This document shows positions 36,901 through 44,645 of a stretch of 64,000 nucleotides of DNA, one piece after another. Origin of the DNA: Verrucomicrobiia bacterium (GTDB lineage: Bacteria; Verrucomicrobiota; Verrucomicrobiia; JABWAM01); the NCBI GenBank assembly GCA_028687435.1, contig JAQUAF010000018.1:1-64000 (forward strand), in the 5' to 3' direction. The notes under the pieces were generated by a model. That model searched no databases. It saw only the letters and a program-made list of their open reading frames with translations, and was not told where the DNA came from. The translations under genes were made by a program, and so were the position numbers. Positions within the stretch are counted from its first letter, which is position 1, and each line of letters opens with the position of its first letter.

Positions 36901-37251
36901 CCATTCCGTCTGAGAGGTGGCAACAATCATACCCAGGCTGCCTTCTACGGCCTTAATCCACATTGAGAGCAGATAGGTTTTGTTGGAACCGAGTTGGAAA
37001 GCATCCGAAATCCAGACCGGCCAAGCAACCGTGTCGCCCTGCAAACTAATGCTTTTTTGGCCGGAATGGCCTTCGTTTTCCCAAGCGCCGATGCCTCGTT
37101 CAATCCTCCACCCGGTCGGCCACTGTTTGCCGTTTTCAAAATCACCGTTCGGCACCGCCGTTTGCGCGCGACCAAATTCCGCCGCCAGCATAAACATCGC
37201 GAAAATTCCGAGCCGGAGACAGATTGCTTCCATAGCATTTAGTTTCAGCAT
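33997..37251 (-). CDS. secreted multidomain PHP-like / IPT / beta-propeller protein
   Basis: 1084 residues from ATG 37251, which has a strong AGGAGG site. After the signal peptide come a carbohydrate-binding-like module (NGDFENGKQWPTGWR), a beta-sandwich to about residue 330, and PHP/CehA-like pieces. AHPSPSLAEVEKI and GFAADDTHS come first, and GQTHNHTDTPPG comes much later, the reverse of the usual order. An IPT/TIG-like segment (IVAGTEARVVVTGQNF) follows, then about 300 residues of two-component-regulator-like propeller blades (GDIWISTGNGMIRRD, GTVWLGTQNGLY). Secretion and glycan sensing or hydrolysis are plausible; catalytic ability is doubtful. The SBBP gene lies 17 bases upstream. Confidence 0.72.
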   Translation of the reverse strand: MLKLNAMEAICLRLGIFAMFMLAAEFGRAQTAVPNGDFENGKQWPTGWRIERGIGAWENEGHSGQKSISLQGDTVAWPVWISDAFQLGSNKTYLLSMWIKAVEGSLGMIVATSQTEWEFRVEHREWQRYQFFFETAEGMPATSLRLASWRYRGKLLVDNIRLVEAKPVYLLRDGVELGEGERIKDNSYTASGRGGPGTRFLAKGEKGQFRGDRWYVHSEGVIFRHRVGELSQTEASFRFEVGWLPRGKIVVLASNDGKKFSELCEVKKLYWTDRIVLPASLFPAKDVYIWFRCVEAPDDKPYGEITFELTGYEYKGKLATAVQDMTGKTDFVEVAARPNQSRENASAKGKLVCRGVEETGQSLLGDPSFGPHLLSLFVTGRNPLAGSQSVKEHVAWVNHPLHSYVADGTGALCVWAHPSPSLAEVEKIMEVPGLTGVEVSYRGDGVTRDELWDRLLSRCYDANRPFLYGFAADDTHSLTDIDKAWFAALVETVDSFSLKKALRSGAFYISNGPRIDEIRVEGATVTLRLPLECDVLWLRAGQFLARDAPEGYPIGPMIGKNHCLKHDKGVRCSTIRLAEWADCSEFKYIRGIVRKDANGVAATQPWRLNQDRNLANPYPERGVWIRGQTHNHTDTPPGVASGLPAFREAYRKRGQEASFATDYSYWETPMQCLSEDGTPQIEALSQSSIVAGTEARVVVTGQNFAPGARCQIGGCRDDPNLDVACCYLATNKVEVVLPGSIAPGIYDLSITNPDRLRGTHAQAIRIREKRPVGEWCNFTPADGLVCARSICVACVENAVWVGSPLGVSVFGDQRWTTLKRGGLPSSPFVAYSILNSPAGDIWISTGNGMIRRDAQGKWKSEMIGQCDRLSKAPPWIKEDPERWGRMAIDQTGILWLASLAGAGLGMRQANRWERLLAEELPCVPQTSVACDSTGTVWLGTQNGLYQRIREKWQQVKLPIKLETPHICAIAPGLNGETWCAVTEAFRPDAGGVVCFRGSEASVYLPTQGKLPSARIWDILVAKNGKVWFASDFGLTCLSPAQGSWVTLNSINSDLLCDSVRALAEDQNGSLWCATAQGVSCLRHL

Positions 37252-37268
37252 AGAGATGTCCTCCTCGA

Positions 37269-38450
37269 TCAATTGCGGAGTTTCAGGATGACGTAATCGA
37301 AATGCTTCCTGTTTTTATCGTATGCATCCCCACAGACGAAGAGGTTGCCCTTCGAATCGCACACGAGCCCGCCAACATAGTAGTGGCCCTCCTCCCGCGG
37401 AAGACTTGTTCCGTTCCACGGCAGACGCTTACGCCAGATCATGCCGCCGTCTGAAGCGATCTTCAAAATGCAATCATTCGCTGCAAGGTAAAGATTCTTC
37501 GTTTCATCCAAAGCCACGCCATAGCCGAAGTCATTTGACCAGTCGTGACAGGCTTGCTTCCAAACGACCTCGCCCGCGGGAGCATATTTTACAAGGAAAG
37601 CGTCCATGTCGTTTCGCGCGGTATTGGCCACATTCCCCGTAACATAGGCATTGGCCGCCTGGTCCACCGCCACGGCGAGGCTCCCTCCCGCGCCATGCCA
37701 CCACTCAGGAGCCGAAAATTGACTTGACTTTTGCCAAAGCAGCGCGCCATTGGGTGCGGCGTAGGTTCGGATCTCGCCGCCACCATTTCCAATGGAATAG
37801 ACGTTCTGGGCGCGCACCGCGATCCCCGCACAAAACCCGCTGCCACTTTGCTTCCACAGCTGCTTCCCTGATAAGTCATACTTAATGACAATCCATTCAA
37901 CGCCTGTAGTCCATGACGTTCCCCCCAGGTAAACCGCGCCCGCTGAGTCTAGGGCGACACCCGTGCCACAGTCATCCCCCCCACCATCGTACCGCGACTG
38001 CCAAAGCAGATCGCCTGTCGGGTTGTATTTGATCAGGCAAACGTCGTCATTTGCCCCATTGGATGTAAACCCTGCCACATATACGTTCTTTTGCGCGTCA
38101 ACGGCAATTCCGTAGCCAGCGTCATTATAGCCGCCATCATAGTGTTTTTCCCACAGGCGCTTACCGTCGGAGCTATATTTCAAGGTCACACAATCGAAAT
38201 TGGTTCCGTTGAATGAACAACCCGTGACATACACGTCTCCTTCTTTATCGACGGCAATCCCTCTGACATAGTCATCAAAAGCGCCATCGTACCGTTGCTG
38301 CCATACAACCTCCGAACTCATGAATGCGTTGGTGGTCGTGCAGGAGAGGATCTGGGCAGAAGTTGGCCCCTCGGCCGCAAGTGCGCCCCCCAAAACCGCA
38401 GCCACCAAAAATCCAATCACAGATGTTTTTTCCGCTGAACAGTTTACCAT
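37269..38450 (-). CDS. secreted SBBP-repeat beta-propeller protein
   Basis: 393 residues with a signal peptide (SVIGFLVAAVLGGALA). It is built of SBBP-type repeats: blades containing GIAVDKEGDVYVTG, GIAVDAQKNVYVAG and GVALDSAGAVYLGG with interleaved W-Y-D-G segments. It should fold as a propeller in the periplasm or on the surface and bind a ligand or partner; no catalytic residues are visible. The ATG at 38450 has AAGGTC seven bases upstream. Its stop lies within the ribosome site of the next gene, so the two are translationally linked. Confidence 0.85.
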   Translation of the reverse strand: MVNCSAEKTSVIGFLVAAVLGGALAAEGPTSAQILSCTTTNAFMSSEVVWQQRYDGAFDDYVRGIAVDKEGDVYVTGCSFNGTNFDCVTLKYSSDGKRLWEKHYDGGYNDAGYGIAVDAQKNVYVAGFTSNGANDDVCLIKYNPTGDLLWQSRYDGGGDDCGTGVALDSAGAVYLGGTSWTTGVEWIVIKYDLSGKQLWKQSGSGFCAGIAVRAQNVYSIGNGGGEIRTYAAPNGALLWQKSSQFSAPEWWHGAGGSLAVAVDQAANAYVTGNVANTARNDMDAFLVKYAPAGEVVWKQACHDWSNDFGYGVALDETKNLYLAANDCILKIASDGGMIWRKRLPWNGTSLPREEGHYYVGGLVCDSKGNLFVCGDAYDKNRKHFDYVILKLRN

Positions 38451-38542
38451 AAGTTTGACCTTTCGTTTGTTTGTAATTGATTAACTCCGCCAACTTGTTC
38501 GCCGTCATTGCGGTTGATCGCGGCGACTATGGAAAAAGGCTT

Positions 38543-41149
38543 TCACTTTGCCCCCTCAGCTCCGACGGATTGCGGTGGCGCACGAAGCTCAGCGTCCTGA
38601 AGTTCGGCCAGGCACTCCAAAACCTGCAATCGAACCCTATCCGCCGCCGATCGGTCTTTGCGCACAGCCCAAAGCACAGCGTTACGATCATATCGACCGG
38701 CCACTTCCGATGGCAGCTTTTCCAATAAGGCCGCGCCTTTTCGTGCCACGGCCGAAGACGTGCCGCGATTTTCTTGCTTTTGCACGGCTTTGGACAACAG
38801 GTTGAAATATTCATAGTCTTCAATCCCTTCGCGGATGGCCTCCCAGTGTTTTCCGCTGACGATTGAATCCTTTGTCGCATAGACCACCCCCGCTGTATCT
38901 TGATAACAGCCAAGCTCGTTCCATGCGGTGAACGCTTCTCCGGCATAGTAATTCCAATAGTTCCAAAACGCCATCCCTTCCGCCCCATCGCGCCAACAGT
39001 ACCAGGCCTGTCTGAGATGATAATAATACGGGTCCAACAAGCGGGCTGGCTCCAAACAACTGTAGAACCAGAATCTTTTTGCAGAGCATGGCGCAGATCG
39101 CGCGACGTCCAGAACCTGCTTTGTTATTCCACCATACTGCGGCAAATGAGGACAGATGATGTCATGGATGGCAACCATCTCGTTCAGTGGAGTCGAGGGC
39201 TTCTCGAAGCCGAACGGATTAATAAAAAGCTGGATATCCGGCGCGCCGGCTTTTATCGCTTTCCCCCAGTCAAGATTGATTCGATAGGCTTTTGCATCGC
39301 TTGGTTCGTCAAACAGATGGAAGGCGATTTGTTCGGGCCGTAGGCCGATCTCGCGCGCGTGCTCTGAAAAAGCCCCTGCCCATTGGGCGACCATGCGGCA
39401 GAATCGCGGGGTGCCGTGCGGTTCCCCGCAGAACTTCTCCAAATTGTTGCCGAGGTAAATGAAATAACGCCGGCTATCCTTCCAGCTTATAACCCACCGA
39501 TCGAATCGGTCAAAATGGAGGGGCTTGATCAGGTTGCCTTCCTGGTCAAAATTGGTTTTGTCGGGCAGGCAAGCGCTTGACCGTTGCGCGTAAGGGGTAT
39601 CCACGCCGTGTGTCCGAAGGTTCTGGATAGCTAACGGTACATTCAAATCGGTTGCGCCTTTGCACGCATAGGGTTTGTCCGTATAGTCGTACATCGCAAG
39701 GGAAAGGCGCGGCGCATTCGGAAACTTAAATGGGAACAGATGGAAGGCAAGGGAAGCTGTCAGCGCAGGCAATCCTTTGGGTCTTACCAACAGGGACCCC
39801 AGATAGAGCCCGGGCTTGATGCCTTGAGGTTTGAACATCAGCCAAATCTGGCGAGTCATGCCGGCCGGCACGATGACCGCACATTCCTTTTCGCCTTTCG
39901 GCAGCACGGTCAAAGGGTCCGCGATCATGAGCCCCCTTTGCGTACCGACGAACTCAACTTGGCAAATTTGGATGTATTCCGGCAGACTGCCTCCTGGCAA
40001 GCCAGTGAACGAAAGTTGCAGCTCAACTTCTGCATCCATCGTATTCGTCACATTGAGAACCTCCGAACGGCATTCCCGATCCATCATTTCGAGTTTGAGC
40101 AGCACTGGCGCCGTCCGCGCAGTTTGCGGCGCTTCCGTTGCCTCCAACGAATCCCATCGATGTTGGTGCCAGAGCATGACTGGTGGAAAGTTTCGCGATT
40201 TCAAAACGGTGGCATTGACACGCAGGATGTTCTGATGCAGCTCGTTCAACGGCGTGAGGGCGCGGCTAGCGGCCTTTGTGCACTCAAAATCCAAGGCCAG
40301 CGCCTTCCGTCGAAGGGACGAAAGTTCATCCTGAATAATACGTCTATTTTCAGTAGCCAGGCTCACAGAGTTGCCTAGAATCTTTCGTATGTCATGCAGC
40401 AGCACGGCCGCGATGTTTTCTGGCAGCAGCGATTTCTCCAGAAACTTGTTCAATTCCATGGTCTTTGGGCCGAAACTGGTTTCCTGAAGCAATTCGGGAG
40501 GTCCGCGATAGATTTCAATTTCATCGCAAAAGACATAGGGAATATTTCGGGCAGCAAAGCAGACATAGCGTCCCTTGGCACTGAGGTTAGTGGCATAATC
40601 ATAATAAACCTGTTTTTGTTCGCAAAAAGGGGATCCCAGTTGCGCAGGGAAATGGTCCTCCCACATTGGATCCACCAACTCCCTGACCAGCGTAAAATCT
40701 TTACCATCGTCGCTCACGAATACTTTGATCGACTTTGGCCATTCGACATTGATCGGGCCATCGAAAGCGGTATGAAACGCAACGCCCCCAATCGGCTCGA
40801 CTTTTCCCAGATCGATGGTAATTAACACATGGGGCACCCGGTCCCAACCTACTGTTGTTTTTTGCGTCCAAAATGACGGTCCTTCATGCCTAATTCCATC
40901 GGTTAGCTTGTGATCGTTGGCGGTATCTTTGCAGTGGATATAGTTTGGAGGAGGTTCGAGCCGGCAAGGCTTTCCTAAAGCCATGTTTTCTTTTCCGTTC
41001 CGCAAGGGGACTGTTGCATTGCTGTCACCCAAAGCAGCATCCGTTGGCAACAAGCGGACCAGGCCAAGAATTATCAATAGAAAAAGGGCAAGTGATTTAG
41101 AAACTTTCACGTAAATGTTATGTAGAAAAAGCGTTTGTTGAACTGGCAT
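38543..41149 (-). CDS. secreted DUF4091 glycosidase-like protein
   Basis: 868 residues with a signal peptide (LALFLLIILGLVRLLPTDA; a GTG at 41110 may be the true start). The N-terminal 200 residues look like a discoidin/F5-8-type carbohydrate-binding domain (VAFHTAFDGPINVEWPKS). The remainder is the DUF4091 barrel: FHLFDEPSD, with candidate acidic catalytic residues, and the terminal WNYWNYYAGEAFTAWNELG. Relatives in Lentisphaerae and Bacteroidetes belong to glycan-degradation loci. The activity is inferred to be glycoside cleavage of an unknown polysaccharide. It lies in the same direction as its neighbours, 92 bases from the SBBP gene. Confidence 0.82.
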   Translation of the reverse strand: MPVQQTLFLHNIYVKVSKSLALFLLIILGLVRLLPTDAALGDSNATVPLRNGKENMALGKPCRLEPPPNYIHCKDTANDHKLTDGIRHEGPSFWTQKTTVGWDRVPHVLITIDLGKVEPIGGVAFHTAFDGPINVEWPKSIKVFVSDDGKDFTLVRELVDPMWEDHFPAQLGSPFCEQKQVYYDYATNLSAKGRYVCFAARNIPYVFCDEIEIYRGPPELLQETSFGPKTMELNKFLEKSLLPENIAAVLLHDIRKILGNSVSLATENRRIIQDELSSLRRKALALDFECTKAASRALTPLNELHQNILRVNATVLKSRNFPPVMLWHQHRWDSLEATEAPQTARTAPVLLKLEMMDRECRSEVLNVTNTMDAEVELQLSFTGLPGGSLPEYIQICQVEFVGTQRGLMIADPLTVLPKGEKECAVIVPAGMTRQIWLMFKPQGIKPGLYLGSLLVRPKGLPALTASLAFHLFPFKFPNAPRLSLAMYDYTDKPYACKGATDLNVPLAIQNLRTHGVDTPYAQRSSACLPDKTNFDQEGNLIKPLHFDRFDRWVISWKDSRRYFIYLGNNLEKFCGEPHGTPRFCRMVAQWAGAFSEHAREIGLRPEQIAFHLFDEPSDAKAYRINLDWGKAIKAGAPDIQLFINPFGFEKPSTPLNEMVAIHDIICPHLPQYGGITKQVLDVARSAPCSAKRFWFYSCLEPARLLDPYYYHLRQAWYCWRDGAEGMAFWNYWNYYAGEAFTAWNELGCYQDTAGVVYATKDSIVSGKHWEAIREGIEDYEYFNLLSKAVQKQENRGTSSAVARKGAALLEKLPSEVAGRYDRNAVLWAVRKDRSAADRVRLQVLECLAELQDAELRAPPQSVGAEGAK

Positions 41150-41173
41150 TCATTTTTGGGTTCTGCTGCTCAG

Positions 41174-42019
41174 TTACCAAGGAAAGGTGTCGGATGACGC
41201 TGGCAACGGCTCCTGCAGCCACTCTCCATGTCCGTCGAAAAAAATGAGATTTAGACCTCCAGAATGCCGGTAATCAACGTAGACAAGGAACGTTCCCGGG
41301 TCAAGGAAGTACCAAGCGGAATCACAGAACATGAAATGGCGCGACGGGTCCCATACATCGGAGAGACTTCGCGGCTGCTCATTCAATCCCCAGCCGTCAT
41401 AGATCCCCCAACTTACCCGTTTGTTCATTCCGTAGTCTGTGGCGGGAGTCCAAGAAATGGCTTGCCCATTTCTATCAGCTGTTGAATGGGACGGCTCGGA
41501 AGGGCAATGAAATACCTGGCGGCACTTCTTGGAGGTAGTGATGGGTGGTAAGTACACCACATTTCCAGGGGGCACTTTGCTAAGAATTGACGACCAATCA
41601 TACCCAGCATTATTCAGATAGGGCAGGATGCACCCTTCATTGTCTTGCGAGTATTGAATGGCCGCCCCGTATAGCTGTTTAAGATTCGAAAGGCAATTGA
41701 TCTGGCGCGCTTTGTCTCGGGCGCTGCGTAGAGCTGGCGAAAGGAGAAGCATCAAGATGGATATGAGCGCTACTATCGTCAGCAGTTCTATTAAGGTAAA
41801 ACTTTGATCAGCAGCTTTGGGCCATACGTTCGGCGTCGGCGCATAGACCAAACGATATGGCGTTTTGTTTGTCACATGGCGTTGGTCCGGAAAGTCTGCT
41901 CGCGAGGTTCGGCGGGAACCTTTTGCCCCCTCACCCTTGGTCGATAGGCAGGCTCTTCGCTGAGCGCCAGTTAGGGTGATAGCGTTATCAGCCGAGGTGT
42001 AGAGTAGGGATGGTTTCAT
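41174..42019 (-). CDS. type II pseudopilin-like protein (PVC DUF1559-like)
   Basis: 281 residues as an open frame. A prepilin signal SFTLIELLTIVALISIL lies at about 73-90, preceded by roughly 70 charged residues, which is unusual; a GTG at 41875 would give a normal 24-residue leader and may be the real start. The C-terminal half ends in a conserved FFDGHGEWL motif (DPG...HSGG...FFDGH), typical of the very numerous PVC pseudopilins. The Gly before the cleavage site is replaced by Ser. The function is not known; in PVC genomes such genes accompany carbohydrate-degradation genes. A group II intron relic lies just upstream. Confidence 0.7.
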   Translation of the reverse strand: MKPSLLYTSADNAITLTGAQRRACLSTKGEGAKGSRRTSRADFPDQRHVTNKTPYRLVYAPTPNVWPKAADQSFTLIELLTIVALISILMLLLSPALRSARDKARQINCLSNLKQLYGAAIQYSQDNEGCILPYLNNAGYDWSSILSKVPPGNVVYLPPITTSKKCRQVFHCPSEPSHSTADRNGQAISWTPATDYGMNKRVSWGIYDGWGLNEQPRSLSDVWDPSRHFMFCDSAWYFLDPGTFLVYVDYRHSGGLNLIFFDGHGEWLQEPLPASSDTFPW

Positions 42020-42106
42020 TGGATTTTAGGTTTCGGTATATCCTGCTTCTGGGTTTCCCCGTATGGGTCTTAGTAACCGCATATCATTTTCCAGGGAATC
42101 ACCCTC

Positions 42107-42728
42107 CCCCTCATCAAACCGGACGAGCGGATTTCCCGCATCCGGCTTTCGGAGTGCCATTTTTCGGTTTGCTTCATGCGCATTTCCGTTGGATGTGTAC
42201 ATGGGGAAACGGATCAAGCCATAATGGTCGTGGAGTCGTTGATTGCAAGTAAGCATCGCCGTAATGAGCTTCGGTTTTGGCAGGTTTCTTCCACTGGGTG
42301 CTCCGGGCAGTCTCTTCCCGAATCGCTTCCCGCAGCTTGCCACAGCTTTTGGGGCTGGGTTCGCAGTGCGGATAGCTCCTGCCGCTTCTCGCCTTCCTCC
42401 AAGCCAGCCGAAATCCCAAGAACTCCAAGCTCTCCTTCTCGAAGCCCACAACTCGTGTCTTCTTCTCGTTGAGCTTGAGCCCGTTCCGTTCCAACCAGCT
42501 TTTAAGCCGATGGTGCATCTGCCTCCCCTGTCCTTTGCGACAGAAAACGACGAAGTCGGCGGCGTAGGCGTATCGAACCCGCCTGCGTGGCCGCAGCCAC
42601 TCTCGCCTCGCCGAAGCCTGCGGCGTAGCGCGGGTTGGAGCGATGTTCGTCCGAGTTCGCGGTGCGCCAAGGTAACGTGCCATCTGATGTTTGGGATCAT
42701 CGCCTGCTCGGCCATCCAACTTTTCCAA
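42107..42728 (-). pseudogene. group II intron relic with broken reverse transcriptase
   Basis: On the minus strand the residues read RYAYAADFVVFCRKG, where the reverse transcriptase YADD motif should be; the first catalytic Asp is Ala. This is followed by KLNEKKTRVVGFEKESLEFLGF and the thumb/X region. Only about 180 codons are left, with a frameshift relative to the longer overlapping frame. Near 42107-42150 the minus strand contains GCCGGATGCGGGAAATCCGC and TCCGGTTTGATGAGGGGG, a hairpin commonly found 3' of such ORFs in group II introns. It is a decayed 3' part of an intron. The rest of 42020-42857 (838 bases) shows no other gene. Confidence 0.75.
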
Positions 42729-42857
42729 AAATTGGAGGCTTGACGGTTGCTTTCGTCTGAAAATACCACCTTCTTGCTTGCACCTGCTATGGCAGAGCCT
42801 GTCCGCAAAACGGACGTTTTTGGATTTCGTTGTGAAAAATCATGTGTTTTTGACAGG

Positions 42858-43157
42858 TTAAAAGTCATTGTTTTTGAATAAAGCCTGTTCAAGATTTTCT
42901 TTCTTGTAAGCCTTCTCATTGAACATCCATACGAAATATCCCCATGTGATACCGCCGAGAGGGAATAAAATAACACTTCCCACAAAAACCGGCATAAAAG
43001 ACACTCTTTCACCAATCCAACCTAACCCTAAGGGGAAAATCAAACTGAACAACAATGCGCTACCGATCCCCCACAAAAGAACGCCATAGATCAAGATAAA
43101 ATTCCATTTTCCCTTACCCCTCAGTTTCCTCCATTTCTCAAAAAATGTGTTTCTCAT
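42858..43157 (-). CDS. small membrane protein, unknown function
   Basis: 99 residues, AT-rich compared with the rest of the window. Two hydrophobic helices (NFILIYGVLLWGIGSALLFSLI and PVFVGSVILFPLGGITWGYFVW) are followed by a charged tail (NEKAYKKENLEQ). The ATG at 43157 has a good GGAGG site eight bases upstream, which argues that it is a real gene. Composition suggests a foreign origin. I do not recognise a family. Confidence 0.6.
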   Translation of the reverse strand: MRNTFFEKWRKLRGKGKWNFILIYGVLLWGIGSALLFSLIFPLGLGWIGERVSFMPVFVGSVILFPLGGITWGYFVWMFNEKAYKKENLEQALFKNNDF

Positions 43158-43172
43158 TGTTCGCCTCCAATT

Positions 43173-43379
43173 TTAATTCCGCATATTTTGTGAATTGTTC
43201 AACTTCTCAAGCGTACGGCCATCGAGTTCAAGGCAAGAAATATTTTTTGCGAGTTGCCAGATGCCCCCTACGTGTGATGCATTGAAAACTACCGGAATCT
43301 CATAGCTCATAGCACATCGATTTTGAGCCCAATCTCTCTTTTCGCATTGTCTGGCACCTATGCTTTCAACGGTTTTCAT
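43173..43379 (-). CDS. short hypothetical protein
   Basis: 68 residues, 12 bases after the lacI-type gene and 15 bases before the small membrane protein. AGGAAA lies six bases upstream of the ATG at 43379. There is no signal peptide or helix and no known motif (SYEIPVVFNASHVGG). It might be a truncated remnant; translation is supported only by the ribosome site and the compact spacing. Confidence 0.45.
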   Translation of the reverse strand: MKTVESIGARQCEKRDWAQNRCAMSYEIPVVFNASHVGGIWQLAKNISCLELDGRTLEKLNNSQNMRN

Positions 43380-43391
43380 TGGAATTTCCTA

Positions 43392-44492
43392 TTACGGACA
43401 GGCCCTATGGTACACAGAAGCAGTTTTGTCGAATTCACCTGAAAAAAGGACGTTTTGACTGAAATCTCGGTCACCACATGAACGCCGAACTATCAGTTCC
43501 GTGGGAAGCACCAATGTTTCGGTTTTGAGTTGTGGATGTAAAATCCGTTCCAGCAAGCGATCCGCAGCCCAAGCGCCCATTGTCGTGGCGCTTTGGGATA
43601 CCGTAGTAAGTCCCATGTTGAGGCTTGTTTCCGTGTCCCCGAATCCAATCACCGCAAGATCGGCAGGCACGCGCAATCCACGCTCGCTGGCAGACATAAG
43701 AACGGCACTCGCAAGCGCATCGCTCGCCGCAAAGACCGCGGTCGGATGCGGGTGCGAGCCTAACATGCGGGCGACTTGCGCTTGGACTTCAGGGGAGCTC
43801 CATTTTCCGCCAAGGATGAGCTCTTTGGCAGGGGCCAATCCAGCTTCCCGTAGCGCAGCAATATAACCCGCTTTCCGATTTTGTGCTGTAAACATCCGAG
43901 GGTCTCCCTCAATGTGAGCGATGCGCCGATGTCCTAGCCGTAGGAGATGTTCAGTTGCTTCGAAGGCACCGCTGTAATCATCAGAAATGACCATGTCGAC
44001 GTTGCCCGCGACCTTTAAATCTACTAGCACGACGGGCGTACACTTGCGCTGGGCAAATTTTAACCAAGCCGCAGTCTGTTGAGGTAAACAATCCCCCACA
44101 ATGATCAGGCCGTCGACGCAACGTTCCATGAGCATGTGCGTTTGTTGGAGAGTCTCATCGCCGCCATTTGCGAACATCAGCATGCAATGGTAATCACGCG
44201 CGACCAATTGTTTATGAACTCCTTCCAACAAGGTGGAATGGAAGCTGCCTTTTAGCGTTCTGACAATTACACCCGCCGTCTGAGTTCGATGCAGTACCAA
44301 ACTAGCGGCCACGCGATTTCGCAAATAGCCGACTTTGCGAGCAGCCTCCAGCACACGCTTTCGCGTCTCAGGTGCGATCGGGACTGTATTCAACGGGCGA
44401 TTTAGCACATTGGAAACGGTCGCATCAGAAACCCCGGCAAGCTTTGCAACGTCCTCGCGAGATGGTCGACGCTTTGGAATTGTATAACTCAT
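43392..44492 (-). CDS. LacI-family transcriptional regulator
   Basis: 366 residues. The N-terminal helix-turn-helix is clear (SREDVAKLAGVSDATVSNVLN, then the hinge region RNRVAASLV). A periplasmic-binding-protein-like core follows (GVIVRTLKGSFHSTLLEGV to VLPTELIVRRS), with sugar-binding-type residues in the D and R positions of the family. It is likely to sense a sugar and repress the downstream island genes. The promoter is well formed and overlaps a perfect palindrome, so it probably represses itself. Confidence 0.93.
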   Translation of the reverse strand: MSYTIPKRRPSREDVAKLAGVSDATVSNVLNRPLNTVPIAPETRKRVLEAARKVGYLRNRVAASLVLHRTQTAGVIVRTLKGSFHSTLLEGVHKQLVARDYHCMLMFANGGDETLQQTHMLMERCVDGLIIVGDCLPQQTAAWLKFAQRKCTPVVLVDLKVAGNVDMVISDDYSGAFEATEHLLRLGHRRIAHIEGDPRMFTAQNRKAGYIAALREAGLAPAKELILGGKWSSPEVQAQVARMLGSHPHPTAVFAASDALASAVLMSASERGLRVPADLAVIGFGDTETSLNMGLTTVSQSATTMGAWAADRLLERILHPQLKTETLVLPTELIVRRSCGDRDFSQNVLFSGEFDKTASVYHRACP

Positions 44493-44494
44493 GG

Positions 44495-44508
44495 TTTACG
44501 CGCGTAAA
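44495..44508. promoter_or_regulatory. LacI-type operator
   Basis: TTTACGCGCGTAAA is a perfect 14-bp palindrome centred on CpG, the classic form of a LacI/GalR-family operator. It lies three bases before the regulator ATG and overlaps the -10 box by two bases, so binding would block its own transcription. Confidence 0.7.
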
Positions 44509-44535
44509 TATATAATGAATTTGCAGAATAGTCAA
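44507..44535 (-). promoter_or_regulatory. sigma-70-type promoter of the lacI-like gene
   Basis: Read on the minus strand: TTGACT (44530-44535), 17 bases, TATATT (44507-44512). The operator palindrome begins at the -10 box. Confidence 0.6.
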
Positions 44536-44645
44536 ATGGGATTCTAACAGAACAGCGATTTCGGAACGTTGCCTGTTTTCGCCATCTTTCGGGTCGGCAT
44601 CATTTTTTTAGGGGCGTCCGGCGAATCAATTCCTGATCCGGGCCG

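Noticed and set aside
41105-41117. TTTCACGTAAA near the start of the DUF4091 gene as a second LacI operator
   Set aside because: It lacks the central CGCG and the spacing of the palindrome at 44495-44508; treated as chance.
42809-42829. GTCCG-CAAAA-CGGAC-GTTTTT as a terminator
   Set aside because: The U-run is on the plus strand, where there is no upstream gene to end, and the stem is only five base pairs.
42026-43015. 329-residue minus-strand ORF
   Set aside because: It spans the intron relic in the wrong frame and overlaps the small membrane gene; the recognisable reverse transcriptase residues are in another frame.
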